Source: Chrysoperla carnea (taxonomy: Eukaryota > Arthropoda > Insecta > Neuroptera > Chrysopidae). Taken from it: a DNA stretch of 64,000 nt. Shown one piece after another: positions 1 to 12,110 of this stretch. Each line of letters starts with the position of its first letter. Position 1 is the first letter of the stretch. Made by a program: the position numbers and the translations under genes. Below the pieces are notes generated by a model, which was not told the DNA's origin, did no database searches, and saw nothing but the letters and a program-made list of their open reading frames with translations. The stretch lies in the NCBI RefSeq assembly GCF_905475395.1, contig NC_058339.1:42045172-42109171 (forward strand), given 5' to 3'.

Positions 1-224
1 TGGATCAAAATTACCCCACCCACCGAGTTTCATCAAATTCCAAAATAAAATTTTTTTCCCGTTTTTCTCGATTTTCCCAATTTCGATTATTTTTGAATAT
101 TGTAAATATTTTATATTAAAAAAAACCTTGATAACATTATAACATACGTTGATCTATATTTGTCTATGAACTTCTTTTGTGAATCTTAGGGAATTCATTT
201 CAAAAAATTCCCTTCTTACTGCGT
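1..224. other. AT-rich sequence, nothing identified
   Basis: No reading frame of note and no repeat that recurs in the window. It probably belongs to an ap intron, by position only. Confidence 0.5.
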
Positions 225-325
225 TACTTAAGGAACGTGTGTGCAAAATTTCAGGCTTCTAGACCCAGTAGTTTCAGCTGTACGTTGATCGATCAGTCAG
301 CTCCATTCTTATATATATAGATTAG
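225..325 (+). mobile_element. possible LINE 3' tail
   Basis: A stretch reading gcaaaatttcaggcttctag followed by a degenerate tcagtcagt run and ending in tatatatatagat. From memory this layout (a 'contact your target' style 3' UTR with a short tandem run and a TA-rich end) is common at the 3' ends of insect RTE/CR1-like LINEs. There is only one copy here and no coding part, so the class is a guess. Confidence 0.3.
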
Positions 326-545
326 TCTCCAAAACTAGAAAATATAGGGAGTTGACAATTTGCAGCTGTGGCTTTAAGAAGTTATCTTGTAAAACATTCT
401 TGAAGAACTGAAATTTTCGAAATTTTAGAAAACTGAATAAATGGCAGCCGAAAGGCCTTCATAATTGTGTTGGTTTTTTAAACTTTCTTAATCAATTACA
501 AAAATAATGCAAGCACTGACATTCAACACTTTCTATTCAATGTAT
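326..545. other. AT-rich sequence, nothing identified
   Basis: No supported feature in this stretch. Confidence 0.4.
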
Positions 546-590
546 TTCAGCAATTAACTCAGTCAATTGTTTATTTTCACTTGTTCGTTT
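546..590 (+). repeat. family A repeat, terminal fragment
   Basis: The motif cagcaattaactcagtcaat followed by tgttt and ttttcacttg matches one end of the dispersed family A repeat (compare 34295-34385 on the same strand, and 1212-1260 and 16131-16180 on the opposite strand). Only this end survives here. Confidence 0.6.
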
Positions 591-1211
591 TGTATTCTAT
601 TTGATCCTGAGTAATAAACAAATATGAAAACAAAAATGGAAAAAGACAATGTCAAAATTTTGTCTTCGCTGTAATGTTTAATTGGTACTTTTGAATGTAA
701 GATGACCAAAATGATTTATAATGTTGTTCGTATAATGTTAGATCAAGTTAATTTTATTACATTTTATATGTATGCTATGACAACGTTTTGTGTTTTGGTT
801 TTCTGTGTCCGTTTTGTAATGTAGAAAGCAAGACAACTCTTTTTCAAAATGCTTTAAAAAATATTTTATGTTTTTATTATATTTGTCGTTGTAACCTTCA
901 CATATCACTCCTACATAACTTAGTGTATGTGTACCTCAAGCAATCTATTTGAATTTTTATGTATAGAAAATTATTGTAAAATTTATAAACAATAACAGTA
1001 TAAATAAGAGATTTGCTGGTTTTTAAGGATGGAAGAAAATTTTAGGATCACTAGCATTATGTTTTGAATCAATAACTTATAGAGCAATAGAAATGATCCA
1101 AAACTGATTGTTATTGGGTTTTTAAGGCAGTTCGATCATGATATAGCTTTTTTTATTAATTCAATAAAATTAAAATATAAGATTCATAAAAGTATTGCGT
1201 ATTTAATATAA
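591..1211. other. AT-rich sequence, nothing identified
   Basis: No ORF, no inverted repeat and no recurrence within the window that I could see. Confidence 0.5.
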
Positions 1212-1775
1212 AATACAAGTGAAAACAAACAGTTGACTGAATGAATTGTTGAAATACCATGTATAGAGGCTGTTGATTACGCAATCTGTTGTTGTTTTAC
1301 GTCATGTAAATAAAGAAAGATAGTCACTTTGCTATTCATTTACGAACTCAATCTCAATTTTTACGTCATGAGCATGCTATAAAAGTTTCAGGTTGATATC
1401 TCCTTTCGTCTTAGAGTTATCATATTGACGGGCGGACAGCCGAAAATATACTAATTACCCTGGTGGAAAAAATATTTGAAGAAAGAATAAGAAATTCTGA
1501 AAAAGTCTTAGGAACTTTGAATTTCTCAACATTTTCGGACTAGTCTAATTCAGAGTTATTCAGAGTTCTTAATACTTTTTTAAAGTTTCTAAGACTTTTT
1601 CAGAGTTTCCTAAGACTTATTCTTTTTTTAAATATTTGTTCCACCAGGGTAGGGGATTTTATGAACAAGTATTCCAAAATTTTGCTCGTAGCATCAAAAT
1701 TGCTTAACGTTACAAACTTAGAACTAAAATTAGTAATATACCTTGATATATATTTCATATATCCAGGGTATAAAA
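1212..1775 (-). repeat. family A dispersed repeat, copy with nested MITE
   Basis: On the minus strand this runs from the terminus read at 1775 (ttagtcc.. caagtttgtaacg-like) to the other terminus at 1212 (aacaattaactcagtcaa-like). It shares order and sequence with 16131-16605 and 33800-34385. Diagnostic pieces on + are gttgactgaatgaattgttg, a Phe/Val-poor AT stretch, gagttatcatattgacgggc, and caaaattttgctcgtagcat. The usual ctaatta|ggggatttta junction is split by a 192-bp insertion, annotated separately. The superfamily is unknown to me: it has no obvious coding region and no convincing terminal inverted repeats. Confidence 0.7.
1458..1649. mobile_element. Tc1/mariner-type MITE (192 bp, TA duplication)
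   Basis: The element starts CCCTGGTGGAA and ends TTCCACCAGGG, and is flanked on both sides by TA (1456-1457 and 1650-1651). The inverted similarity runs well inside: both arms read ..AAATATTT.., AGAATAAG and CTGAAAAAGTCTTAG, so almost the whole element folds back on itself. It interrupts a family A repeat whose uninterrupted sequence is seen at 16131-16605, which independently confirms the boundaries. It has no coding capacity and so is non-autonomous. A TA target points to Tc1/mariner, but no transposase is present to prove it. Confidence 0.85.
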
Positions 1776-2769
1776 AGAAAATTTTTTCACAGTTTGTGAA
1801 ATGAGATATTCACAATCAAAATGTGCATAATGAACATTCTGGAGGTATATACCGAGTATTTAAAAAATAGATACTCTCCTATATATCTCGAAGACGGTTT
1901 TTACAATTTTTTTTTTTCAAAAACAACGAATTGAAACATTAAATTGTGAAGAATGTTTTGATAGCAACTATATCGCTGAAATTATCTTCACTTAAGAGGA
2001 ATTCAAATAGTTTTCAAATGGTTAAAAGTACAAATCGCAGTAAAAAACAATCATAAATATTTCACTTAACTATGGACACCGTTTTAACCAAGATAACTGG
2101 AGAAATATCTTCATAAAACATTTTAGTCCAATTTTTTCAAAACGCATAACAAGTCGTTAAATTCACACGTTTTTCGTATGTTTTTAAATTAGAAGGATTA
2201 TTTTTTTACAATTTTTCCTGGGATGATATAAAAAAACACGAAGAATTCATGAAGCTATATGCTGTCATATCTTTAAGTGTAAAATGTCTTTCATCGATTG
2301 TAGTTGCTTATAGTATATCTCTTTAAGAAAATCGTTCATAGGAAAGGTATATATAAAAAAAAGTATTATTAGAAAACGTAAAATATAAAAGTTATGTATC
2401 TGTTGATTTTATTTGAAAATGTATAATTCTATTTGTATGTATGTTACGTATGTTTTGAATTATCATCATAAATCTATGTAGACATATTTTTTTTGTTTCT
2501 TACTGCTATGATTATGACTTTAGTCGTGAGTTAGTGTATGTGTAACTGGGGAAGCACTTTAAACTAGTATATAGTTGCGTATGAGTTACAAAAATATATA
2601 TGCGTACAAATCAAATACACTTAGGACTTTTTTTTCTGTAAAAAACCAGATTCTGTGTGCAATATACGAAGAATGAGATTTATTTATTTGAATTGTATAC
2701 CTTAAATACTCAAGAAACCAAAATCTTGTTGCCACCAGATTGAATAAATAATGTGCAAATGTTCAAGGG
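1776..2769. other. AT-rich sequence, nothing identified
   Basis: About 1 kb with no supportable gene or repeat. Confidence 0.5.
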
Positions 2770-2925
2770 CGAGTACCTTAACAATAGGTCCACGGCCTCA
2801 ATAAGAATTCTATTAATATTTCAAGATAATAAACTATAAAATATAAGTTGCTCGGTTGGTGCCGGATACTTTTTCTTCATCAATCCCCTATCCGCCGAGC
2901 ACGCGATAAGCGATTAATAAATTTA
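2770..2925 (+). repeat. family E dispersed repeat, copy 1
   Basis: It shares an ordered set of blocks with 55115-55245 on the same strand: ccacggcc/tcacggct, attaatatttcaa, aaactataaaa, a gcYggatacttt core, and cgagcacg. Divergence is high, so these are old copies. The short open frame crossing it is not coding-like. Confidence 0.55.
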
Positions 2926-3214
2926 GCTTTATTATCACAACTAAAAATAACCGTGAATGTTGAGGCAAATAACACAACTCAAATTTATAAATTTCCTCTC
3001 TGGATAGATTTCAAAAACAAAAATATTGAGACCAAGTAAAATTAATTGAATAATTATTGACCTTATTGTCAATTGCGAAAATTTTTCACTGAAAACACTT
3101 TTACTGTAAAATTAGGATTTTTTTCATCGCAAAGCAGCTGTATATCTCTAAGTTATTTTTACACAATGCTAGATGCCTTCTTCTCAATACTAGCATGACA
3201 CCTTCTTTTTGCTG
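2926..3214. other. AT-rich sequence, nothing identified
   Basis: No supported feature. Confidence 0.4.
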
Positions 3215-3575
3215 GGGGTAAAAGGCACCGCGTTAAAGCCTTCACCTCCCTTGCTCTACTTAACCCTTGTCCTTAACACTCGAAGTAGGTATAGATATTG
3301 TTTTATACAGGAAAAAGTATGGTGAAAAGTATAAATAATCATGGTGCACTGAGTATATCAGAAAACCCTGGTCGTTCACCCTTTTAACAGAAATCCTTAA
3401 TTTATGCTTGCTTAATACCTTTATAATTTATAGCTCGTGTGTTTATCTGATGTATGAGCTATATTATTTTAAGGTTTCGCTAAAATCCATTCAGCAGTTT
3501 TTAAGTAAAATCGTAAAAAACAAACAAACAAACAAACTCACTTTCACATTTAGAATACTTATAGAAGGATAGAGA
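3215..3575 (+). mobile_element. probable LINE 3'-end relic
   Basis: A G/C-richer stretch ending in aaaatccattcagcagtttt, a short (aaac)n run and then tagaaggatagag. The 'aaaatCCattcaGcagtttt' phrase plus (AAAC)n is a very common 3' terminus of insect CR1/RTE-like retrotransposons (established knowledge, recalled). A related phrase, gcaaatccgttcagtaattt, occurs at about 12014. No ORF remains. Confidence 0.4.
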
Positions 3576-3677
3576 TTACGAACGTTTGTCCTCTATGATA
3601 AATTATGTTCGAATTTTCGAGCCTTTTGCACCACTACATCTTAATCTTCTTCTTGATTATTCACTTTCTATCATTTC

Positions 3678-3704
3678 AAATAATAATAATAATAATAATA
3701 ATAA
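3678..3704. repeat. (AAT)n microsatellite
   Basis: About nine perfect AAT units, with an (AAAC)n run just downstream. Confidence 0.9.
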
Positions 3705-4047
3705 GAGGACAAACAAACAAACAAACAGACAGATAGACTGAGACTGTATAAAAATATCACATCATAAAAACAAACATAGAGTGAAGTAATTTAATTTATG
3801 ACATTTCATATGTGTTTCATATTATCTTGTGAGTGTGGATGACGAATAACTTAACTTAAGGAATTTTTTTTATCTACACATTACTATGTTCTTTTTATTT
3901 TGTTTAATGTTTTTTAAAAATCGGATACAAATTTATGTTGTATCTTCAAAAGAAATTATTAACACATAAATTTTGTATGAAAATTTTCTACGTAATCGTT
4001 GTTATTTTTACCTCTAAAATTTAAGCTGATTTTTAACAGCTTATTAT
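3705..4047. other. AT-rich sequence with short (AAAC)n run
   Basis: Apart from the simple repeat next to the AAT tract, nothing is identified. Confidence 0.4.
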
Positions 4048-4200
4048 TATACTATGTATATGAAATATATCAAGGTATACGTTTATTCCCAAGGTATTAA
4101 GTTTAGTCCCAATTTTAGGTATAAGTTTAGTCCCAAGTTTGTAACGCTTAAAAATATTGATGCTACCAACAAAATTTTGGTAAAGGTGTTGTAATGTGTA
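4048..4200 (+). repeat. family A repeat, truncated copy
   Basis: It contains tatactatgtatatgaaata, a duplicated ttagtccca segment, and caagtttgtaacgcttaaaa followed by tattgatgctac and caaaattttggta. It matches the beginning of the copies at 19379 and 33800 and breaks off soon after. Confidence 0.7.
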
Positions 4201-6794
4201 GATAGACCATAATTATGTTGAGCCTAACAAATTTTTTGTCCAAATATAATTTTTTTGTGAGACGATTCTTTCTTACGCGACCCGAAAATTTAAATCGTTC
4301 ATGCAGGCTATAAGTGAACGGTTTTTTTTCTTGTTTTTTTTTTTTTTATTCTTGAAAGGGGACAGTTTCAAACAATAATCATTTTGTACTGAATAAATTG
4401 GTCCATAGTGTCCAACTTGAAAATTAAAGAAAATTGCAATTTTCAAGTAGACATTCATTGAACATTTTCTTTAGCTTATTGTTGCACAAACCGATTTTTG
4501 CACTTTTTGTTCAATTATCTTTATAATATAAAAAAAAATTAACAATTATCAAATGAAAGCCTGCGGCGGCGGTGAAAAGCTTTTCGAACCGCGTATGTAT
4601 GCTGATAAACGCCTGTTCTATATTATTTCATATACGTTTCTTAAATATTTAAAACGAAATATTCATTCAAAAGTAAAAACAATGACTTCCCGGCGATGTC
4701 TTTGACACAAATATATTTATAATTCGATTAAATAAAATTTATGAGTATATGCATTTACTATCTTTTTTTTTTTTATTTACAGGTGAGTTTTCAAAGAAAT
4801 TTTCGTCGTCATGGAAAATCGTGTAAGAATTTTTTGCAAAGTATTTACCTAGTAGTTATTGGAGCAACTATTCTCATTTTAGGAAAATCGTATAATTTAG
4901 TCCAAGGTCTAAGATGCACCGAATTTTTATTTTAACAATTCTTCGGGTGGCATACATCTTATGACATGAATGCCAATTTCAACGCACATTAGAGCTATAT
5001 TTACAAAGAGAAAAAAATTGCGTTTAATTCAAAAGCTAATTCACCTTTGATTACAGTATTAAATACTAGCTAAGCTAATGTCCAAAATAACATGAGTGGT
5101 TTATTTTAGAATGATTATGATTATTTATTGGAAAGTGTGAAAAATGTTTCTAATTTTGGTATACACAAGAAACTTGCCTGTTATAATCTTAGTTAAATTA
5201 CCAGATTTGAATCAACATGGATTCCATCATTAATTTTAATCATATTAAGTATTTAATTATCGAATAATGATAAAATTAACATATATCAAACCTAGAAAAA
5301 CAATTTTTTCTTCATTACATTCCATCACGTAATGATTCGATAAATTCCTCCACGTAGAGCCATATTATATTGAACTATTTAGTACAAAACTTTAACTAAC
5401 AAAGAAACAAAGTATACAAACAATTTAAACAATAAATATGTAAATTTATTATTATTAATAAACTGAAAAGGAAAAAAAAATTAGTTTTTCATGAAATATA
5501 TTATATTCACATGATCATGAATATTTCACATTACGTAACATAATGGCATTTTCTTGAATATTCCTCGTCAACTGTACAACCTTTTCAAGTTTGAATAAAT
5601 CAAAAATTTTCATTTTGTAATATACCTAATTTTTATTTGGATAACCTAAACACAAACATTGTTAAGTCTTCACAATGAAGCGCTCTGATGAAATTATCAA
5701 AAATAGCACAAGAGCTGCGTTAGCTAAGCAAATTCCCTCAAGGATTGAAAAAATTACACATTTTTCTTAAAATCGAATATTGCCTTTTTAATTTTTCGAG
5801 AATTTTTAGTTCGAAAACTAAGCGTCTAGGGAGTACTTCTTTTGCTTAAAACTGATCAAAAAATACAAAAATATTTTTATTTTGAAAAAATTCACAATTT
5901 TGTACTTTTCGTCTAGAAATGACAATTCGCTAAAGGTATGGGAAAACGCCAAGGCCATCAAGAACGATTCGAAAATAACAATTCTCTTGTTACGACATCA
6001 TAACTTGTTTCAAATATACGGTATAATATTCTATTAAGATAGTTGGATCATTTAAGCAAATTCTTTTAGAAATCTCCAATACTTTTAATATAAGTAATTA
6101 AAAGCCTAATACATCCGCTGTTAAAATTTACCGCGCCTTGAGATAATTGCAATTAACATTTTCAAGACATGTAGCATGGAGGAACCGTGTAAAAATGGCA
6201 ATCATTTAATATTCGAAAGAATTTTATATTTAGAATCATAAAAAATAAAATTAATGTACGTGTGTATTAATTGTATTGTATTTGATTGAAGTAGTGTACG
6301 CTAGAGTAAGCAGTTAAATACCAAGTTGCATGCAGTGAAGTTACATAGCTATGTATATACGTATAGAATGAGTAATACTCCAATAATTTTATATTGGTGT
6401 AAGGAAAGAACTACCTTAATATCAAGACGACCATAATAACGTGACAGCAAAAAGCGCATCGTCGATGTTTCAACAGGTTTATAAAAATTAATATAAAAGT
6501 ATATTTATTTCACACATAATAGTTAATTAGTAAATAAAGATAACAAATTAGTATAGTGTTAATGATAAACACAGAAAGATAATATCAGAAAATTATTGTG
6601 ATGCGTGTTTCTTGTAAAAATACAAAAGATGTTATTTCATTAGAAAAATATTTTTGAATCTCAAACGTTTTTGCTAGTCTGTGAATGTATCACTTTCAAT
6701 TGTATTCTTAATAATTCGCATTTCTATGTTATCAATCGAATGATCATTTTTTCATAGGTAACTGTATTGTGTTTGCAACGCATTTTATTTTATT
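4201..6794. other. AT-rich sequence, no gene found
   Basis: About 2.6 kb. The small open frames at 4273-4458 (-) and 4741-4935 (+) lack codon structure, conserved motifs or convincing splice context. No tRNA-like fold or inverted repeat was noticed. Confidence 0.5.
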
Positions 6795-6835
6795 TATTAC
6801 TAGAGTGATACCCACGCGCTTCGCTGGGTTCAAAA
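6795..6835. repeat. short TE-terminus-like motif
   Basis: The sequence actagagtgatacccacgcg followed by cttcgctgggtt resembles the G/C-rich 'actag.gacccg..gcttcgc.gggt' ends scattered through many insect genomes. Only this end is visible, so the parent element is unknown. The minus-strand open frame that reads through it is fortuitous. Confidence 0.35.
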
Positions 6836-7329
6836 GTAAACATTGATAAACATTGCTCTAAAATAATTTTATAAAGCTGACGTAGTAAGAAATTAAAAAA
6901 AGAGTAAGTTGTTTCAAATTTTGAAGCAAAAACCATAAAACGTTTTTTTTTTATAGAAATTGAAATTCTTTTTGTATGACATGCAAAGCTTACACTCGGT
7001 TGTTTACACACAGATTTCTTTTAATGATTATGCAAAAGTTTCAGGAAAAAATTTGAAAATAATTCGTAGGCTTATTACATTGAAAAATCTGTCAGAAAAA
7101 TTATTATCTGAAGACATATTTTCATTAGCCCAACATATTTTTCATCTTCATACATAAATATATAGCATACATAAAATATGATTTTAATTTTTAAATCCAT
7201 TTAAATACAAAATGTCAATAAATATTTATGAGCAAGTAATAAAATATATTTTTTAAATAATGTACATATTCTGTGGCTAGCTATTTGCCCAATACTGTTT
7301 GAACATAAAAGAGTTTACTATACACTATA
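6836..7329. other. AT-rich sequence, nothing identified
   Basis: The small ORF at 6960-7157 shows no recognisable domain and I do not call it. Confidence 0.4.
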
Positions 7330-8020
7330 CAGTATGTCCACGGATTCCGTTTACTATAGAGGAAAATTTTCCATCCAAGGAGGAGGACTGACGGTTTTAA
7401 AAGACGAAGAAGAGTATCAACATCTCGATGGACCAACGGGCTTCCATGTAGCCCAAACCTCCCTTGATGTCATTCGGGTCATCAAGGAGAACGTCCAGAA
7501 GGTACACGATACTCTTCTCGCACCCTGGCAAAAATTGGAAGCCACAAATATGTTCATCTTTTCTCTACACTTTACACTTTCACTACACTTTATTCTGCGA
7601 GGCGTCAATGTTGCCAAAGGACCTTTGACTGACGCAGACAAGACGATCAAAAGGCTAGCCAAGAAATGGATGAACCTACCCTAGCGTTGCTCTCCTGAAA
7701 TTCTATACATTCTATCTTACCAGGGTTTCGCAAATCTTTTAACGTTGTCCTATTTCGCGGACGTAAGCACTGTAGTACACGCATTTAGACTGCTGATCTG
7801 CAAGGACACCATTGTAAGGGAAACGGCCTAGTCCTGCTTGAAACGTGTAGTAAGACGTCGTATCGGAGAAGATCCAACCGAGGCAATGCTCGCCAAGTAT
7901 CAGTCTGGCTCACTTGAGGGTCGACTAGCACGCGATGGTGGAGACATATCTGGTTTATGGTCACAAGCTACGAATGCGTGACGTCGCCTCAACAGTTAAA
8001 TTAGTGTGGATTTCCCAGAG
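7330..8020 (+). pseudogene. R2-like non-LTR retrotransposon relic (RT C-terminal part)
   Basis: A 5'-truncated, dead copy of an insect R2-clade reverse transcriptase. One + strand frame, starting near 7334, reads through without frameshift but is broken by stops at 7682, 7829, 7979 and 7997. Recognisable pieces in order are: YQHLDGPTGFHV, then LLAPWQKLEA, then LRGVNVAKGPLTDADKTIKR, then KKWMNLP (a stop where Gln is usual), then FADVSTVVHAFRLL, and GRLARDGGDISGLW. In the R2 family these lie in the region after the RT catalytic palm, into the thumb. The palm itself, the zinc knuckle and the restriction-like endonuclease are missing. A short duplication near 7565-7590 (FTLSLHF) has expanded the thumb. 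At least two stops fit C-to-T changes (CAG to TAG, CGA to TGA). The methionine at 7334 is incidental. Insertion outside 28S rDNA fits an R2-like clade with relaxed site use, or an old stray copy. Confidence 0.85.
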
Positions 8021-9871
8021 AAAAGCGCGATCTATCTGTTACTATTAACAGTCCTGGTTAATAGTAGCCGAAGCTAAACATCGAAGCAGGTGGGTAGCTG
8101 TTAGTAAGAAATTAAGTAAAGCATTTTAGATAGACATTCCGTTTTATCCATACAAAGCATATAAATATTTTCCGTTCTATATATATATATATATACAACA
8201 TTAAAAAATATGAGTTATTATCGATAGAAAAACATTGTAAATCAAAATTTATGTGTATTTTAATACGACAATAAAATATATCTATATGGTTTAAAATATA
8301 GTATATTTAAATAAATACATTTTAGGATCAAAAGCCGAAAATAACCCATGCGAAGAAGAAAACCACGTCAAGTTGTTTTAAACCTAGGTTAAAAATGGCA
8401 AGAATATTGCGTAAAAAATGAATGTAGCTTTAATTAGTAAAATCAATTTTACAAATATATTAGTTTGAAAAGTTCAAGCGAGAAAGAAAGGTAGATGACG
8501 ACTCTAACTGCATATTCATTTAATTTTGTGAGAGTAAAACCTTAAACAATGTGGTTGAAACTTAAGGGCATTCTTTCCATTAATTCTTGAGACATTGACG
8601 ATTGTATGACTTTACTTTTCTTCCAATGCACTGTGCTGTAAGTCGATCGCAATAATAGCAAAATTTTCAACGAAAGAAGCGGAAGCCATACGAAACAGCA
8701 GTACATCTCGTGGTTGATTATTTTTCTTAATGAGGATTTTCGTGTTTTGATCGTTAAAGGCCTGTATAAAGATAATAACTGCATACTACACACGTTAACA
8801 AATTATTTTTGTTTTATTTGTAGCCTAAAGCGCTTTGTACGTAGAACAATTTTTTCTTAAAATTTCTTTTAATGTTTATAGATTATATTACTTTTTATCT
8901 GTGTATTTAATGTACGTACGGCTTAAAAACAACACATTAAGCGCTTGCTACGTGTATCTAAACGTATGCTTGTTGTGTTATCTGTATTTAAAACTTTGAA
9001 CAAGAAACAAAAATATTCCAATTTTATCTTTTGATTTAATTGAATTTTGACCAAGCTAAAAGTGAAATTTTATGCTCTGCAATTTGAAAATTATTCAAAA
9101 CTTCTCTTGCTAGATGAAATATTCATTTTTTGAACGATTTTTGTACAACAAATAGCTGATGAGACCGATTGAGACCGTTAATAGACAAAATATCGTTGCA
9201 AGAAACATTGTCTGCAATGTCAGAACTAATCTGATTAAAATTTAAATAAAACATGAATTGAAGTAATTTTATTTCTAGCTCTCGCTTTGGCGAGTAATTC
9301 ATAAAATTTTTTATTGCTGTTCCAAAATATACAATTATTAATTTCCAGTACAAGAAGTTATTGTAATTGGGCCGATTTTCGAAAGCCAAATTTTCAACAC
9401 ATCGTTACGTTTCATGGTTGGGGCAAGGCATTAAACCAATTTGGAAATGAAATATGTGTGTAATTTCGTTACACTCGGTCAAGTGGTTTCGGGTCGGTGG
9501 AGTTTTTTTTTATAATTCTTTAGTATACTTTGAAGTTAATCGTGTGGACCTCAAGGGTCGCACCAGACCCATCCCATTTCATAATAGAAAAGTTAAACAC
9601 TTATAAATTAAATTACCAATTGTAAAAGGTGTTCTCTTTAAATTGAAATAACTTTAAATTTAAATTAAACAAGTTGTGTATCAATGAGACATCATAAATT
9701 TTTGTAATTATTTGCATGACTATTTTATAACAATTTATGTCATATATTGATGATATTAGCGAAATGTCATCCGTAGCCCACAAATTTTATAATATTTCAT
9801 GCCAAAGTTTATATCATTTTAGATGGAAAAGTTTTAACTCAATATGTCCTAGTTTCTACAAAAAGAAGTAA
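8021..9871. other. AT-rich sequence, nothing identified
   Basis: Apart from a short (TA)n run at 8178-8195 I see no gene or repeat. The minus-strand frames at 8542-8793 and 9123-9389 have no recognisable content. Confidence 0.5.
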
Positions 9872-10260
9872 AATCACACCAAAAACATTCTGTAAAAAAC
9901 TAGCCAAGTCTCGATGGAACTACTTGTTTATCTCTAGAAAGTAATGAAATCTAGACAAAGTCGTGCCAAGTCTAAGGTTCCTTACTGTGTTTTCTTTATT
10001 ATTATAGTTAATGTTGTGTGACTTGGCCGTGGTTGACGTGGTCTCAGATTGGTGCAATGGTGTCATGGAGCACCTGGTTTTGTACCCTTATGTACCCTTC
10101 AACGGCCAAGTCACACAACATTAACTATAATAATAAAGAAATCGCAGTAAGGAACCTTAGACTTGGCACGACTTTGTCTAGATTTCATTACTTTTTAGAG
10201 ATAAACAAGCAGTTCCATCGAGACTTGGCTAGTTTTTTACGGAATGTTTTTGGTGGGATT
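9872..10260. mobile_element. large palindromic (fold-back) element
   Basis: The left arm 9872-10030 and right arm 10102-10260 (159 bp each) are near-identical inverted copies around a 71-bp spacer. Examples are ttggccgt / acggccaa at the inner ends and ccaaaaacattc / gaatgtttttgg at the outer ends. The differences are a few substitutions. No target-site duplication is obvious, because the outermost bases (aatcacacc / ggtgggatt) pair imperfectly with the flanks. The ORF at 10018-10272 is just the spacer and right arm read through. It could be a fold-back MITE or a recent inverted duplication; transcription would give a long hairpin RNA. Confidence 0.85.
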
Positions 10261-11659
10261 ACAAATTACTAAAATAGTTTTGGTGAAAAAAAACTACACA
10301 ATTTGAAAATGAAATTGTGATTTCCTGTAAATAGATAAATATACATTACACATAATTTATGGTTGCAAAAATGTGGATTCACAAAAAAGAAAAAAAAAGA
10401 AGAAGAAAGAAACAGTGCGTTAATACTTTTATAAATATATCACAACATATAAAAAGGAAACAACTAAAAATATAACATTGCAAGAGAATAATAATAAATA
10501 TGTTTTTAATAAAATTTATGCCAGTATAAAGTAATATTTTTATAAAAATTACCGCACTTAACTTAATAAAACAATAATGGTAAGTAACATACCTATCTAT
10601 ATACAAGTCAGTAATCATATTTATGTTATAATCTAACCTTAATTTAAAAGACGTAATCCATAATCTAGATTGTTATCAGTATTCTAATCACATGTTATTA
10701 TTATGATATAAATAATAAATATTTTTTAAATTAACATAAATTCAATTAATTTAATATGATGTGTAAAGCTATTATTAAATAAAAAAATAAAAATCTAACA
10801 AAAATTATAACAATAAAAAAACTTTTTAATAAAAGTAAAAATAATAATACACCGTCTGTAAAAATGTACTTGCTTGAAATATAGTGATTCATTTCTCGGA
10901 ATATATTAAGTATTGAAGAATTTAGTATGTCTTTTTCTTGTGCAAATTCAAATAACATACTAAAAAAGTAGCTTTACATCGCACTTTGCGATTTTAATTT
11001 AGGATTTGACTGGCGTATTAAGCCAAGGGATATAGTTAGCGCCGACGAAGCTACTAATCACCAGTGAGCATTTTATTGAATTTGGGTTGGTGAAACTCAT
11101 CTCAATAGAACGGAATTCAAAATTCATTTCTTAGCTTCTTTAATATGTTGTTAAGTTCTTTGGTAGTAGAAAGAGAAATTGCAAGGCTCAATCATAAAAA
11201 AATCCCCTACATTTTTTCAGGTACAATGTCGCGGTAAACTATGTTAAATACACTGAAAGCGACGGCCACGAAAATAAAAGTTTTTGGCTTATATCTGATT
11301 CAGTACCATATTCTGACAGATTTTCAGTGATGTGTTAATGCATAAAAAATAAACACCAATGTAAAAATTGTTAGAAAAACATATCAAAATCTGCATCTTT
11401 TAAGTCGGTTAGAAAAACAAGCAATTTAAAATAGGTACATATTGTTTCGTATTGACGGCAAGTGTATAATCGGATTAAAATAGAGCGATACACTTTACCA
11501 TAGTTGTGTAATTTGCACTGTCCTTCCTTTTGCACTTCTAGCCAGCACAAACTGTCCTACGGTAAGTAATCAGGAATCTATGAATTACGTGCGCACAGAA
11601 ATTTTTATCTATGTCAGTATATCTGCAAAAAAATAATCGTTGATTTCCGTACTTGCTGT
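10261..11659. other. AT-rich sequence, nothing identified
   Basis: The low-complexity minus-strand frames at 10379-10618 and 10746-10958 translate to I/F/L-rich strings of the kind that arise from AT-rich DNA. Confidence 0.5.
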
Positions 11660-11770
11660 TAACATCATTTAAAATTAAGAATAAAATTGTTCAATATATA
11701 CCATAGTTTATGAAATTTTAATGCTTAAAGATTTAGAGAAAATCACTTATAGATGAAATATCACACAAAT
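11660..11770 (+). repeat. family F dispersed repeat, copy 1
   Basis: The segment taccatagtttatgaaattt and the following atttagagaaaatcacttat align with 21610-21670 (taccatagtttttggaatat, atttagagaaaatctattat). About five in six bases match over roughly 50 bases. Nature unknown. Confidence 0.6.
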
Positions 11771-11879
11771 GCATGCAAAGACTATTGTGTTATAGCTCTT
11801 AGTATCCTCGACCTCATTTTGGTGCGGAACCTTAATAAAATTTAGCCCATGGTACTCGCTGATAATATACCTTTTTATA

Positions 11880-12110
11880 GGTATTTTTTAGCTATTGTGG
11901 AGTAGTAAGTACCAAACAAAATTTGCAATAATTGTCCCACGGAACATATTATCGAGATAAAAAGCTAAGTACTAATCCAGGCTGTAGACTATTTGTGGTC
12001 CAAAATTTCATGCAAATCCGTTCAGTAATTTTTGCTTGAAAGAGTAATATACATCCAGACATCCATTCTCATAAACTTTCACGATTATAATATATCTCAG
12101 ATTGTCTAAC
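11880..12110 (+). mobile_element. probable LINE 3'-end relic
   Basis: It contains aaaatttcatgcaaatccgt, tcagtaatttttgcttgaaa and gagtaatatacatccagaca. That is the typical wording of CR1/RTE-like 3' ends in insects ('caaaatCCgttcagtagttt..gtgaaagagtaac.aacatcca'). It has no ORF. Confidence 0.45.

Noticed and set aside
10018..10272. 84-residue + strand frame
   Set aside because: It is the spacer and right arm of a palindrome, with no protein-like pattern.
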